The notes: a model not told the origin generated them from the sequence alone. 64,000 bases of DNA from Tritrichomonas foetus (GCA_001839685.1 MLAK01000100.1:66277-130276), one strand, 5' to 3'. Positions 37,433 to 48,081 are shown, counted from the first letter of the stretch. Made by a program: numbers and translations.

Positions 37433-38701
37433 ATGGCTGAATCCCAAAACATTACCGTAAACTTGAAACAAATGCGTAGCGATACGCTTCAATCACTTAC
37501 AGTTCCAAACAATATTTCAATCAATGATTTTCGTAAACAAATTTGTGATTTACTCAATATTGAAGATAATTTCCGACTCATCTTCCGCGGACGAGCATTA
37601 AAAGAAGACACAAACCTTTCTGATTATGGAATTGAAGATGGTTTCACAATCATTGTTATTCCAGGAAAGGCCCCGAATCACAATCCAGCTGACGATCCTC
37701 CTCCACCTCCCCCATCACAGCCGCAAGTCTCAGTTCACGTAATTCATAACACCATAAATGGAAACGATCAAACCGCCAACCAAGCCAGCACTCCAAATGC
37801 CAACCAGAATGCAAATAATAATAATACCCAAAATAATACTCAGAATAATCCAAATAATAATATATTCGGGATTGATTTTGGGAGTATTATTAACAACGCT
37901 CTCAATGCAGCTCAAAATGCTGCAAACAATCGAAATATTTTCAACTATCGAAATACAAACCGAAACTATTCATCAACCGATGTTGAAAATGGTAGTCTAG
38001 ATAATGTCACGAGGAATCCTGCTGTCTATTCAAATTTGTGTCAATTAATGAACTCTCTTTCAAACATCCAAGTTTTGGCGTCAGAGCTTCAGCTTGCGCT
38101 CGCTGAAAACGACACTCGGGCAGCCGCTGAAATCCTTGTTCAGCTGAACAATAAAGTGAAAGCTGACGCGCCGAGGATGTCAAGACTCACTTCAACAATG
38201 CTCGAAAATAGCCGTGTGAATGAGACATCAACATCACAATCGAATTCACACTCAGATTCAGCATCTAACTCAACTTCCACTTCGCATGATGAAAATGCAA
38301 ATTCCAGCACAACATCAACATCAACTCCACCATCTTCAAATCCACCTTCTACTTCTGCTGCTTCTTCTTCAAGTACAGCATCCAGCTCCACTACAGATTC
38401 GTCAGCGAATTCCAGCACAGCATCAGCAACAGCTTCAACTTCTTCTTCTACCACAACAGAAACAGACAACGGTGATGGAACATCATCAACAACAACATCT
38501 ACAGCAAATATGAATACAGACTTTCCTAATATAGATATTACAAACATGCTGAATGGGATTCCTATGTTTACCGCAAATTTGAACATCAATGTGGATGGCA
38601 ATAATGACGACAATATGGCTAACATCATGTCAATGGTGAATTCGGTTTTAGGTGGACTCATGGGCGCAAATAATAATGGTAACCAGCAAAACAATGTTTA
38701 G
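37433..38701 (+). CDS. ubiquitin-like domain protein with Asn- and Ser/Thr-rich regions
   Basis: The product has 422 residues. Residues about 6-80 form a ubiquitin-like fold (SINDFRKQICDLLNI, then FRLIFRGRALKEDTNLSDYG). There follow a Pro-rich turn (DDPPPPPPSQP), an Asn-rich stretch (about 120-175), a short helical region (about 195-260) and a Ser/Thr-rich tract (about 265-360). A C-terminal segment is rich in Asn and Met (DITNMLNGIPMF, IMSMVNSVLGGLMG). The layout resembles ubiquilin or BAG6/Scythe-type shuttle proteins, but there is no visible UBA domain at the end and no BAG domain. A role in protein quality control is inferred from the N-terminus only. TCAATTTCTTG, 15-20 bases before the ATG, is initiator-like. 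Confidence 0.75.
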   Translation: MAESQNITVNLKQMRSDTLQSLTVPNNISINDFRKQICDLLNIEDNFRLIFRGRALKEDTNLSDYGIEDGFTIIVIPGKAPNHNPADDPPPPPPSQPQVSVHVIHNTINGNDQTANQASTPNANQNANNNNTQNNTQNNPNNNIFGIDFGSIINNALNAAQNAANNRNIFNYRNTNRNYSSTDVENGSLDNVTRNPAVYSNLCQLMNSLSNIQVLASELQLALAENDTRAAAEILVQLNNKVKADAPRMSRLTSTMLENSRVNETSTSQSNSHSDSASNSTSTSHDENANSSTTSTSTPPSSNPPSTSAASSSSTASSSTTDSSANSSTASATASTSSSTTTETDNGDGTSSTTTSTANMNTDFPNIDITNMLNGIPMFTANLNINVDGNNDDNMANIMSMVNSVLGGLMGANNNGNQQNNV

Positions 38702-38839
38702 ATTTATTATTAAAAATATTACTATTTCTTCTTCTTCTTCTTCTTTATTTCTAAAAATATATAAAAAATAATTTCATAATGTAAGGAGAAAAAAAAAAAA
38801 AAGTATACCGTATTTAATATCAATTAAGCTAATAACATT

Positions 38840-41344
38840 TCATTGAAAATTACTGAGGAATGACTTTGCGTATTGTGCGTAATTTGGATAAGCTGTTAAT
38901 GATTCAAAGTATGGTTTTAATACAACTAAATAAGGATGTGTTTCTTTCAAAAAACTCATTCTCACTAACACTGTGATTGCCTGTTGTGTCAAATTTTGGT
39001 GATTTTTCAGAATGCCACTAATTTTTGGAATGAATGATGAAACTTCATCAATATATTGAATAGAAGAAACAGAATCACTCATTAAAAGAGCACTATTTAA
39101 CACTGATTCACTTTCACTTGCGATGGCAATTGTATAAAATAGTTGATAAAATCCAATTTTTTGTAAAGCAAGAATAAGATTTGAATTGGGACTACTTCTT
39201 CGAATAATTGAAGGCATACAACCAAAAATAAATTCATTTTGTTCTTTCAAAAACATCATTAGCATAGTTGGATACTCAGGAAGTGAAATAATTGCTGTTC
39301 TTAATTTAGAATAACTAAATAAAACTAAAAATAATCGAAAAGTATTCAAAACATTCGGTAATCCCATTAATAAATATTCATGCATTTTTGATAGAATTAC
39401 TGCATTTTCATACGACGATGATGCATAGTTCATCAAAGCTAGAAAGCCGCGATTCGATCGAGTTGCAAAGCCAAGTAAAAGTTGAGCAAGTCTCCTCGAT
39501 GATGGATATTTCATAATCCTTAAAGTTAGAGATATTAGATACCTTCGAAGATTGTCATTTGCTGCAATTGAAAGGAGCGCTTCAAAATCAACAACAAAAT
39601 TAGGATCTGGTAAAATATTTATAACAGCAAGAATTGCTGTAATTGCAGTTTCTTCATCGGAACTAACACATGCTTTCATAAAGACAGGAGAAAGAGGCAT
39701 AAGTGCTTCTTCTCGAAAATGCTGGTTTGTTGAAATTAAATGATACAATAACTTAATGAAACTTGGAGCAGCATGGGAATTCAAAAAAATGGATGATTCG
39801 TCAGTGAAAATCGAAATAACAGGAAATGATTCATTTTGAGGTGGTAAGTTACGAATATAATGGCCAAGCTGAATAACCATGGCTTCAGGATTATGATGGA
39901 TGAGTTGAGCGATTGATTTAGTTAAAGATGCACGAACTAACCCAGTTTTGAATTTAAACAAGATTCCAAAAAATTCTATACCCATATCTTTTAATGCTGG
40001 CGAAGTTAAAGTCATTTCTTGATAAAAGGAGGCTTCCATCAATGGCGACATTAATGTGTAATCTCTAATAATATGTTTCATAATAACTTCAAATATTGAA
40101 ATAACTGTTTCTTCTTTAGGTCTTGCTTGTAATGATTTTACGATTGATACAGAAAAATCAGTATAATTATCAGGAGATAATTTTTTATCGCACTTTTCCA
40201 GTAATTCCGAGAAATCTGATCTTCGAGGATCTTCTAAAAACTTGAAATCAAAATCAACGTCATTAAATATATTTGAAATCGATTGTGATGCTGAAGGCTT
40301 TGGTGATGGCTTTGGAGATTGTTGATGGGTTTTATCAAGCTTGTTTAAAACCTCTTCGATATTTACGTAAACTTCTGGGATCTTTTTTTCTCCGTTTCTT
40401 CTTCTGAGTTCGTCAGAGGTAATCATTTCATGTATTTTTAGGATTTTCTTTTTTTTAGTTCCAGGGAATGCTAATTTCCCTGAACTGAACATGTTATATA
40501 TTTCTTCAGGTGTTGGTCTATTATCAGGATCAAAATCTGTGCATTTTTTGATGAACTTTTTCAAATCTTTTGGTGTTTTGGCAAATTCAAGATTAATGGA
40601 TTGATCAGGAATAAGTTGAAGTAGATGATCACGCTTGAAATCAGAAAAAGGAACTCTTCCTTCACACATTTCATATAAAACCATGCCAAACCCATAAACA
40701 TCAACCTTATTGTCATAACTCTTATCTGACATCACTTCAGGCGCCATATAATTGATAGTACCAATTTTATTGGTCATCTGTGATCGAGGTGAAAATATTC
40801 GTGCTGTGCCGAAATCACAGATTTTAGGAAGAAGTTTTTCGCCCATTAAAATGTTGCCCGATTTGAGATCTCGATGAACGATATTATTCAATTCAAAATC
40901 CATCAATGCTGATGCTAAACACATGGCAATAATTGTGAGATGAGTTCCAGACAATTTTTGCGCATTTGCATGAATATATTTGCTTCGTATATATTTTGAA
41001 AGTTGGCCGTTTTCTTCGTATTTGGTAATAATCGTATAAGGATGTTCCACAGTGAAGCCGACGAGTGGAACAATGTATCGGTTTGTCGTTAATGCCATTG
41101 TATAAATTTCTCGAATATAATGTCTCGATTCGCCTGAACTTAAGCGATTGAAAAGAAGTTCTTTGACTGCAACTTTTTCGCCCGTTTTGAGATCGGTTCC
41201 AAGCCAAACAACTCCAAATCCACCTCGACCAATTTCTTTCTCGCATTTAAAATCGCTGACGTCACGAACATAATAAGGGAGTCTTTCGGCAAGTTCGTAG
41301 AGTGTTGAAGGAATTGAGTTTCCATGAATATCCTTGTCAACCAT
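38840..41344 (-). CDS. TKL-type protein kinase with helical-repeat tail
   Basis: The product has 834 residues. The kinase domain (about 32-300) has all key residues: GRGGFGVVWLG (39-49), K61, H157-R158-D159 with K161 and N164, DFG at 177-179 and APE at 201-203. It should therefore be active. Wording such as DFGTARIFSP and GTINYMAPEVM is typical of the TKL group, which is expanded in trichomonads. A Pro/Ser-rich linker (about 340-356) leads to some 470 residues of helical repeats of armadillo or HEAT type, probably a substrate or scaffold binding surface. There are no membrane segments. It converges with the ubiquitin-like gene, with 138 bp between the stops, including a poly-A run near 38790. 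Confidence 0.85.
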   Translation of the reverse strand: MVDKDIHGNSIPSTLYELAERLPYYVRDVSDFKCEKEIGRGGFGVVWLGTDLKTGEKVAVKELLFNRLSSGESRHYIREIYTMALTTNRYIVPLVGFTVEHPYTIITKYEENGQLSKYIRSKYIHANAQKLSGTHLTIIAMCLASALMDFELNNIVHRDLKSGNILMGEKLLPKICDFGTARIFSPRSQMTNKIGTINYMAPEVMSDKSYDNKVDVYGFGMVLYEMCEGRVPFSDFKRDHLLQLIPDQSINLEFAKTPKDLKKFIKKCTDFDPDNRPTPEEIYNMFSSGKLAFPGTKKKKILKIHEMITSDELRRRNGEKKIPEVYVNIEEVLNKLDKTHQQSPKPSPKPSASQSISNIFNDVDFDFKFLEDPRRSDFSELLEKCDKKLSPDNYTDFSVSIVKSLQARPKEETVISIFEVIMKHIIRDYTLMSPLMEASFYQEMTLTSPALKDMGIEFFGILFKFKTGLVRASLTKSIAQLIHHNPEAMVIQLGHYIRNLPPQNESFPVISIFTDESSIFLNSHAAPSFIKLLYHLISTNQHFREEALMPLSPVFMKACVSSDEETAITAILAVINILPDPNFVVDFEALLSIAANDNLRRYLISLTLRIMKYPSSRRLAQLLLGFATRSNRGFLALMNYASSSYENAVILSKMHEYLLMGLPNVLNTFRLFLVLFSYSKLRTAIISLPEYPTMLMMFLKEQNEFIFGCMPSIIRRSSPNSNLILALQKIGFYQLFYTIAIASESESVLNSALLMSDSVSSIQYIDEVSSFIPKISGILKNHQNLTQQAITVLVRMSFLKETHPYLVVLKPYFESLTAYPNYAQYAKSFLSNFQ

Positions 41345-42025
41345 ATTTCACGTTTGGATAATCTGTTAAAAAAATTTCCAGAATATCGTGATATGTCATT
41401 CAAAAAATAATAGAAAAGTTCAGAAATGATCTTCTCGGATATTGAAAAATTGTCATTTTCACTTAATTTATTCAATGATGGCTATCAAAAACTTGATCCA
41501 TCAAATCTTGGTATTGATTTTTATTTATTTAATAATAACAATTGAGTCGAATTCGGCATTTTTCAATTTTTCATGAAAAAGTTTATCCTTCCCAAAAAGT
41601 TATTGGTCAATAACATCATCTGATTTGTGAAAAGTCTAAATCCAAGATAATTCAAACAAAATGAAAGATTAAACACACCCCTAAAGCAGTGTTTTAATCT
41701 TACAACAATGATGATTTCATAGTGTCTTCTTAAAACAAACAAACGATGTCCGAAAAATCGTAAAATCAAGAGATAAATAATTTTGTGTAAAAAACGCGGC
41801 AATTTAAACACAGAAATATTGATCGGTTATTAATAGAAATTTAAATAACCATTGAATTCCCATTTTTTATCTTTCTCGATAATAGAAAAGAGAAAAACAT
41901 GTAGTTTCTAATTAAATATTAATCTATATTAGATATACATTTTTTTGAAAAAAATGAAAAAGAAATATTATATATATAGAAAATAAGTGAATTCGTGCGA
42001 ATTTTATATTTACATATTGTTATAA
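41345..42025. other. intergenic, no supported gene
   Basis: AT-rich. A minus-strand open stretch at 41563-41811 would need a GTG start and shows no recognisable features. No repeat or RNA was recognised. Confidence 0.45.
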
Positions 42026-42625
42026 TTACTAACAGGTGAGTTAAAGAATTTGAGTCTGTTTTTCATTTCATTGGCTGTTAAATCTGTAAACCATAATTCG
42101 CCGATTTCACATACATTTACACCTTCTTTGCTTTTTACACAAAGTGATACTTTCTCGTTAGTTTCATTAGTTGACAAAAATAGATATTCATTCACAATTA
42201 GTTTCACACTTTCTTATAATGAGATTCATGATCAGTCAAATTCCATTTTTCATTCTTTACCAATAGCATTTGGTGATTATTCTGACACTTTCATATATGT
42301 TTTAAGTCTTACAGTGATTTCAATTCAATACTATGAGACAGCTTACATTCTAATTGTTAATTCAATTGATCCACATTCGGAAAATTCGGCCAAAAGGCAG
42401 AACCTAAACTCAAGCGCATTAATTGGAATTATATGTGGATTGAAATCACTGTTTTTGTATTAACAAGTGCGGTTATTTTAATCATTCGAAGTAGAATCAA
42501 CAATTATGTCGTCATCTGAAATGAATACAGAGAAAATTGAAACTCAAGACGATGAAGCTATTCATAGTATTGAAATTGCAAATGATATTCAAAACGATTT
42601 GCAAGACTTGGATTTATGGCTCTAA
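42026..42625 (+). pseudogene. decayed single-pass membrane protein (C-terminal part)
   Basis: An open stretch at 42026-42462 has no ATG near its start. It reads like an extracellular region (FTPSLLFTQSDTFSLVSLVD ... YILIVNSIDPHSENS) and then begins a membrane helix (SSALIGIICG). The helix continues only in another frame (ITVFVLTSAVILIIRSRINN, about 42443-42505). A third frame continues with a charged tail (MSSSEMNTEKIETQDDEAIH ... DLWL) ending at a TAA at 42625. So ectodomain, membrane helix and acidic cytoplasmic tail are in order but separated by two frameshifts. This is the layout of trichomonad surface proteins. The opposite strand is also partly open at 42010-42207 but less convincing. 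Confidence 0.45.
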
Positions 42626-43002
42626 ACTCATTTGGTGAAATATCGTAAGGAAGAATGTGTAAAAATATATTTTCTTTGTTGTACATCCAATAAAAACATC
42701 TTAGAGAAGACGTGAAGAGCGGAATTTCATGAATGAAATGGAAAGCCGAATTTGTTTACATTATTCAAAAAGTTGACTACATGTCAATATATGGAAAATA
42801 AAATTGAATTGTTTACATGATAATATGTTCTGTATTTTTCAATAGTTTATGCATTATTGAATGAATAAAAACTAGTTTTTGTGTAAAAGTCTAATTATTA
42901 ATTATGAAATTTCAATAATTTGTAACTAATGATGTTATATATTATAAAAAAATAAGGAGAAAATATTATCTAATTGGTGAATAGTTTATTTTAAATTCAT
43001 GA
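42626..43002. other. intergenic, no feature recognised
   Basis: AT-rich sequence between the decayed membrane protein and the end of the M60-like peptidase gene. A caataaaaac word near 42687 could serve as an old poly(A) signal. Nothing else was seen. Confidence 0.45.
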
Positions 43003-46000
43003 TTAAACGGTGGTGAAAAGGGTTGATGATTGCTCGTTGTCTTTCTTACGGAACTTATCAAGGATCTCTGGTTTCTTGATGAAAATAACAGCAACTATGA
43101 TAACAGCGGCAACAACAACTAAAACTGTGACAACAATTGCAACGATTGCGCCTGTTGATAAACCTTTACTCTTTGGTGATGGTTTCGCATTATTCTTTTG
43201 ATCATAATCAAAAAGAATTTGTTCTTCGTTATCTGCTTCAACAAAAGCAGGTCTAATATGAATATCACCAAGAGTATAATTTCTGTATCTTTCTGAATCA
43301 GTTTCGAATGTAAGAATTTCCTCATCAACAAGAAGACCTGCTAATGTGACTTCTCCATCATCAATCTCAACCTTAAGCTTATGTTCTTTGGATGGATCAA
43401 GTTTTGAATAGAACAAAAGTGTCTTATATGAGCGACTAGCAAAATTTAGTCGCTTGTTGTCATAAGCTGGCGATATAGAGTCATGAATTGTTGCAACTTC
43501 ATCGCCATCAATCTCAACAGTTGCTGTTCCCATATCTGGATAATAATCACCAATAATACCAATTGCTCTTTGACCTTTCTTGATGGTGAATTCAATAGTA
43601 GCACCTCTGACACCTGTGAATCCTTTTCCATTAAAGTATAAACCACCTCGAACTTCATACCATTTGTCATTACGCTTAATGTCCTTCTTGTTTGTCATTG
43701 GAATAACCTTCTGATTAGTTACAGCTGTTCCAACATCAACAGATGAAACGGATGTCTTTTGTGGTTTATTATCCTTCCATTTGGCACTGTTGTTATAGAA
43801 GATGATTCTTAGGTATCTTCCTGTTGATTCTTTTCCAAGTTCAATCAATGGATTTGATGTGTGATATTGACCTTGATAGACAATTGATTCTTGATGATCA
43901 ACAGAGTAATTATCTTTATCATATGGAATTGTCACATTTTCATTAACAGCTGTGAAATTACTTGGTGCAAGTCTAATTTCAATAGATGAATTCATATCAA
44001 ACCATTTTGTTTGTGCTGTTCCACCAATCCTAACATCCCAAAATGTTCTTTGTGCACCAAGATCAATTTCATAAATCATTGGGAATTCTGGATTAGTATT
44101 AACAACTGGCCACCATTTAGTCCTCCATTCTGTTGTTTTATCACCATCAGTTAATGCTTGAGTAACAGTTCTGTTAGGATCTTTTTGACCTTCTCCATTG
44201 TTTGAGTTCATGATGAAATCTCCATCTGGATATTTGTATACTGTCCAATTTGAGTTATCTAGAGGTAAGAAGTCAATATTTGTATATTTATCCAATGTAT
44301 ATATTTTTTCAAATCTTGGGATGAATTGAGCTTCAAACTGCTCTTTTGGATCAGCTTCTTTACCAATCATGAATGATGGTGGTAAATCTTTGAACTTACC
44401 AGTGGTGTTAATTCCAATATAAGCTTTGGCGCCTTTTTCGTTACCATAGCTAACAAGTGCAACGTAGTATGTCTTGCCTGTTTCGAGGAAAAGTGGGTCA
44501 GAATGATCAACATAATCGTACCCAAGATGGTATTTGAGTTGTTGGCAAATCTTATAAGGTTCATCTTTAACGGGATCAAATGAAAGAGGGCTTTCAGAGA
44601 GATAAAGTAAAGCTTGATTATCTGTCGTAGCAGCAAAAATATAATTTGTTGATTCATCGACTTTCATTCTTCCGGAGAGGATAGAAAGGTAGCCTGAACT
44701 GTCACCATCATATGGTGGAATTAGTCCCTTCATTAAGTATTGTTTAGAATCAGTGTTTGGTTTTTCTGTGGCAACCTTTGCATAAGCAGATGAAACATTC
44801 ATACCCTTCAATTTATTGTATCTCTTTAATTCCCATGAATTAAGCCTTTGTTTGAAGTGGCAAATAACGCGTGTGATTTCGTTAGTCTTTTTGTCTTTAT
44901 ATGAAACAATGACTTCTTCAATTTCAAGAGGATTTTCTTTGGGTGTTAGAACATATTTACCTTTTGAAACTTCTTTCCATGCATTTTCACGACCATTTTC
45001 GAATTGTACTCCCTTGAATTCATGATCACCGAATTTGGTTGTGTCATTGCGCTGGTACATGTATTTAACAAAATCAATGTCATAGTCATAAGGTGGAATG
45101 CTAAATGGTGCAGCTGAAACGAAACCTTGGTCTCCGTCTGTTAAAAAGCCGACTGCATATGGATTGGTGACTGGATGGAAATCTGGAAGATTAAGTTTAT
45201 TAACTGTTTCAACAGCTTTCGAAGTAAGCCTTGAATCATTGACAGTATGGAAATTATAATGATGGTGCATGTTCCTTCCAAAAACAACAGAAGCACGTAA
45301 CATTTCGGAACCTGGTCCACCATACTCTTTTCTATCAAATAACAAGCCATGCTGATCAGCATGAATAAATTCTCTCATTTTTTCATAGCCAAAGAAATGT
45401 AACATTGTTGAATAGAGTGATAATCCATATTCAAGACTGTCGAGAGTATTCATCATAAAGAATGAACATGAGTATCTGGACCACCCGGAAAGTCCTCCTG
45501 TTTCTGTTCGATGTTGAGATGCTTGATTTGATCTAGCAAATGTTAATAAATTTAAGACATTGTTTGACATTTCGCCTGCTCCTGCTGGAATAGCCATAGC
45601 CCAGTTCTTTTGATGATGGTGATTAATTTCGTGAAGTTCACCCCATGGTTCTCCTTGAAGGGCATCCCAGTTAATGAATCCATTAAGCCAACTTGGTGGA
45701 TAGTGACAGTAATTCCTTCCAACAAATGCAACAGCGGCACCAGCTGGAACAAATGTTTCAAAATTCAATTCAATTGTGTTTAAAACTCTTCCAAACTTTG
45801 GATTTTTTCCATAGTAATCTTGAGCAGCTGTTTGTGAAATTTGACCAGCACTTCTGTACCATTTCATACAATCATTCAACCTTGTTGCATGTCTCACAAA
45901 TTGGGCTGGTGTGGCAATTTCCATGTTTCCTGTTTCAAGGTTTACGAATGGACCTGGAAGTTTAGAAAGATAATTCTTCCATTCTGTGTCACTGTGAACA

Positions 46001-46719
46001 CCATAAATGAAGAATGGACACAAAATAACACCTTTGATGATGACTTCAACTGGTTCATCTCCTAAAATTTCGAGGTTGATTGTTGCACCATAAGGAAGAC
46101 CCATTTTGTTGACTTCTTGTTTTAATTGGATCAATTCATCGAAGCGAGGTCTATCAAGTCTTTGATCGAACTTTGGTTTACCACTCACATCCCAAATTTT
46201 AGACATGTACTTATTATATTGGACGTAGACTCGACCAACTGCTTGAGGTTTGATTTCCAATGTAACCATTTCACCAGGTGGCATCCAAACTGGTGGAACG
46301 TGACGGCCATAATGAGGATGGATAACATAACGAACACTAACTCTTTCAGCTTCAGCTACTGCTTCATTTGTTGCGTAAAACTGCTTAGCGCCTGCTGGAT
46401 GCCAGTATAAGTCTTCTTCAGCTAAGTTTGATACATTGTATATTGCTTGAACTTTAGTTGTTTCTTGGCGCAATTTTTGCCATGTGCAAGTTCTGTTCAA
46501 TGAATGACCTGGATATGGATAATCTTCATCTTCAATTGGATCTGTATATTTGGCTTCTCTAATGTGTCTTAATGGTCGCTTTGGAAGGTTTCTTTCAAGA
46601 ATTTCAAAACCATCAACATATTCAATTTCAACTTCATCTCGTCCTGGTGCTCCGAAAAGTGATCGGACATAATCGTCAGAACAAAATACTGCAGAGAAAA
46701 GCTGCAAGAGTAATAACAT
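43003..46719 (-). CDS. M60-like (enhancin/mucinase family) surface metallopeptidase
   Basis: The product has 1238 residues with a signal peptide at the start (MLLLLQLFSAVFC). The peptidase region (about 130-500) contains H363-E364-I-N-H367 and, 16 residues after H367, E383 (GAGEM). This matches the M60 gluzincin motif HExxH(8-24)E that binds zinc. Then come a PA14/GLEYA-like beta region (about 660-765, YIFAATTDNQALLYL), a discoidin-like domain (about 850-1000) and a further beta region (YFNGKGFTGVRGATIE). Near the end is one membrane helix (about 1189-1213), followed by a 24-residue basic-then-polar tail. M60-like proteins act on host mucins and glycoproteins in trichomonads and gut bacteria. 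An initiator-like TCACTTCATTTTTAA lies 12 to 26 bases before the ATG. The gene is intact. Confidence 0.9.
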   Translation of the reverse strand: MLLLLQLFSAVFCSDDYVRSLFGAPGRDEVEIEYVDGFEILERNLPKRPLRHIREAKYTDPIEDEDYPYPGHSLNRTCTWQKLRQETTKVQAIYNVSNLAEEDLYWHPAGAKQFYATNEAVAEAERVSVRYVIHPHYGRHVPPVWMPPGEMVTLEIKPQAVGRVYVQYNKYMSKIWDVSGKPKFDQRLDRPRFDELIQLKQEVNKMGLPYGATINLEILGDEPVEVIIKGVILCPFFIYGVHSDTEWKNYLSKLPGPFVNLETGNMEIATPAQFVRHATRLNDCMKWYRSAGQISQTAAQDYYGKNPKFGRVLNTIELNFETFVPAGAAVAFVGRNYCHYPPSWLNGFINWDALQGEPWGELHEINHHHQKNWAMAIPAGAGEMSNNVLNLLTFARSNQASQHRTETGGLSGWSRYSCSFFMMNTLDSLEYGLSLYSTMLHFFGYEKMREFIHADQHGLLFDRKEYGGPGSEMLRASVVFGRNMHHHYNFHTVNDSRLTSKAVETVNKLNLPDFHPVTNPYAVGFLTDGDQGFVSAAPFSIPPYDYDIDFVKYMYQRNDTTKFGDHEFKGVQFENGRENAWKEVSKGKYVLTPKENPLEIEEVIVSYKDKKTNEITRVICHFKQRLNSWELKRYNKLKGMNVSSAYAKVATEKPNTDSKQYLMKGLIPPYDGDSSGYLSILSGRMKVDESTNYIFAATTDNQALLYLSESPLSFDPVKDEPYKICQQLKYHLGYDYVDHSDPLFLETGKTYYVALVSYGNEKGAKAYIGINTTGKFKDLPPSFMIGKEADPKEQFEAQFIPRFEKIYTLDKYTNIDFLPLDNSNWTVYKYPDGDFIMNSNNGEGQKDPNRTVTQALTDGDKTTEWRTKWWPVVNTNPEFPMIYEIDLGAQRTFWDVRIGGTAQTKWFDMNSSIEIRLAPSNFTAVNENVTIPYDKDNYSVDHQESIVYQGQYHTSNPLIELGKESTGRYLRIIFYNNSAKWKDNKPQKTSVSSVDVGTAVTNQKVIPMTNKKDIKRNDKWYEVRGGLYFNGKGFTGVRGATIEFTIKKGQRAIGIIGDYYPDMGTATVEIDGDEVATIHDSISPAYDNKRLNFASRSYKTLLFYSKLDPSKEHKLKVEIDDGEVTLAGLLVDEEILTFETDSERYRNYTLGDIHIRPAFVEADNEEQILFDYDQKNNAKPSPKSKGLSTGAIVAIVVTVLVVVAAVIIVAVIFIKKPEILDKFRKKDNEQSSTLFTTV

Positions 46720-46730
46720 GGTAGACTTTT

Positions 46731-46745
46731 TTAAAAATGAAGTGA
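46731..46745 (-). promoter_or_regulatory. initiator-like element of the M60 gene
   Basis: On the minus strand this reads TCACTTCATTTTTAA and lies just upstream of the ATG at 46719. It agrees with the start (TCAYTW) and the CATT part of the T. vaginalis initiator consensus. Transcription from it would give the very short leader typical of trichomonads. Confidence 0.6.
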
Positions 46746-47477
46746 TTTACAATTTACTTGGAAAACCACAAATTCACCAACTGGACATCACCAAATATCT
46801 GATTCATTGAATTTTCCATGATAATAGAATTTTCTATTGTTTGAAGTGATATTCATCTTTGAGTGGAATAACGACTGATTTAAGTATACCATAAATCTTA
46901 ATTGATAGTGAAAGCTTAGATGAGAAATGTCGATTCGATATTTGATCTCTCTCAAAATAATAATTTCAATACTGAACAATAGATTGAGAATTTTCAATGA
47001 TTCGCTATTTAAAATCTTTCAACCAATAAATTGGATACTAGCTTATAATAAATTATTTTTTTTTTAATTTTATTTTTTTTTAAAAAAAAAAAACATTCTA
47101 GAATAGTTATCTATTATATTAAATTATTTAAAAAAGGAGTTTAGATTATACAAATATTTTTATATCGATCATTGAATGATCCCCGATATTATTGTTAATT
47201 TTAACTTTTTCAAATACATTTAAATGCATTCAAAATGTTAAATGAATTATGACAAATCGGATTTGAAGTTTGGGCTTTTGTTTAGTTCATATTATGTTTG
47301 GTTTTGTTTCTGGATTTATGAGAAATACCAACATTGTTACTTGTGGACAAACATTGTTATGAATGAATTTATTAGATTTTCCTATTTAATGGAAAATATA
47401 ATATTCTTTGAAAATATAATATTCTTTGAAAAAATAATTTCTTTAGAAAAAAATCTTTTTCAATTATAATTTCAAAG

Positions 47478-47564
47478 ATGTCTCAATTAGTCGATCATTA
47501 TTCGGGAAACTCTGAATTATTCAATTGTTTGACAACTCAGAAGAAAATGAACCTCACTAAATAA
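47478..47564 (+). pseudogene. possible short gene relic
   Basis: An ATG opens a 28-codon frame (MSQLVDHYSGNSELFNCL ...) with more balanced composition than the flanking DNA. It may be the decayed start of a gene that continues in pieces further downstream. Too short to name. Confidence 0.2.
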
Positions 47565-47850
47565 TTTCGCTAATTAATGAATGTTTTATAGATGTGTCTG
47601 CTCTACAATCTAATCGTTCACAAAAAGTAAATTTCTATTAAAATAAAAAAGTCACATAAAAACCTCACAAAATTCACAAAAATTTACCAAAGATTGAAGT
47701 TAACTTCTATTAAATTTTAATAGAAAATTTTGATCTCGATAGATGTATACAAACCAAATAGTCTTAACGTACGAAATCACTCAAATGATCCTTATCATCA
47801 GTATTACTTAATACCATCAGTCAAAAATCAAAACCCAAATAGCTAAAAGA

Positions 47851-48051
47851 ATGACGAAAATTTCCCTTATCGCAAACTTCGCAAATGGCCGAATTCAAAA
47901 ATATTTCGAAAATGATTCTGAAGAAGCTATTGTTTCAGTTTTCGGGTGAACAGCTTTCAGTCAATTGTTAAATCTATTTTTTATAGTTATGAGCCATATT
48001 TATTCATAGTTTTGAAATTTTGCAACAATTAAACCGAAAAAAGAGCGATTT
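47851..48051 (+). pseudogene. gene relic with one frameshift
   Basis: From an ATG the frame reads MTKISLIANFANGRIQKYF and on to IVSVFG, ending at TGA (47949). The next frame continues directly as VNSFQSIVKSIFYSYEPYLF up to a TAA near 48051. A single shift at about 47947 would join them. The amino-acid texture is coding-like while the surroundings are not. The family is unknown. Confidence 0.3.
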
Positions 48052-48081
48052 TGGAGAAAGCCTAAAAAAAATTGTGAGAAG

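Noticed and set aside
38140..38694. 184-codon minus-strand frame rich in Val and Glu opposite the ubiquitin-like gene
   Set aside because: It is the mirror of the Ser/Thr codon-rich tract. The plus strand carries the clear ubiquitin-like domain.
41563..41811. 82-codon minus-strand frame rich in Phe, Leu, Arg
   Set aside because: It has no ATG start, is hydrophobic low complexity from AT-rich DNA, and has no promoter-like motif.
42010..42207. Minus-strand open frame opposite the decayed membrane protein
   Set aside because: It needs a GTG start, is short, and the plus strand gives a more coherent ectodomain-helix-tail order. The choice is not certain.
47242..47469. 75-codon plus-strand frame starting with ATG
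   Set aside because: It is aromatic low complexity, and its end is made of the duplicated word atataatattctttga. More likely AT-rich noise than a gene.
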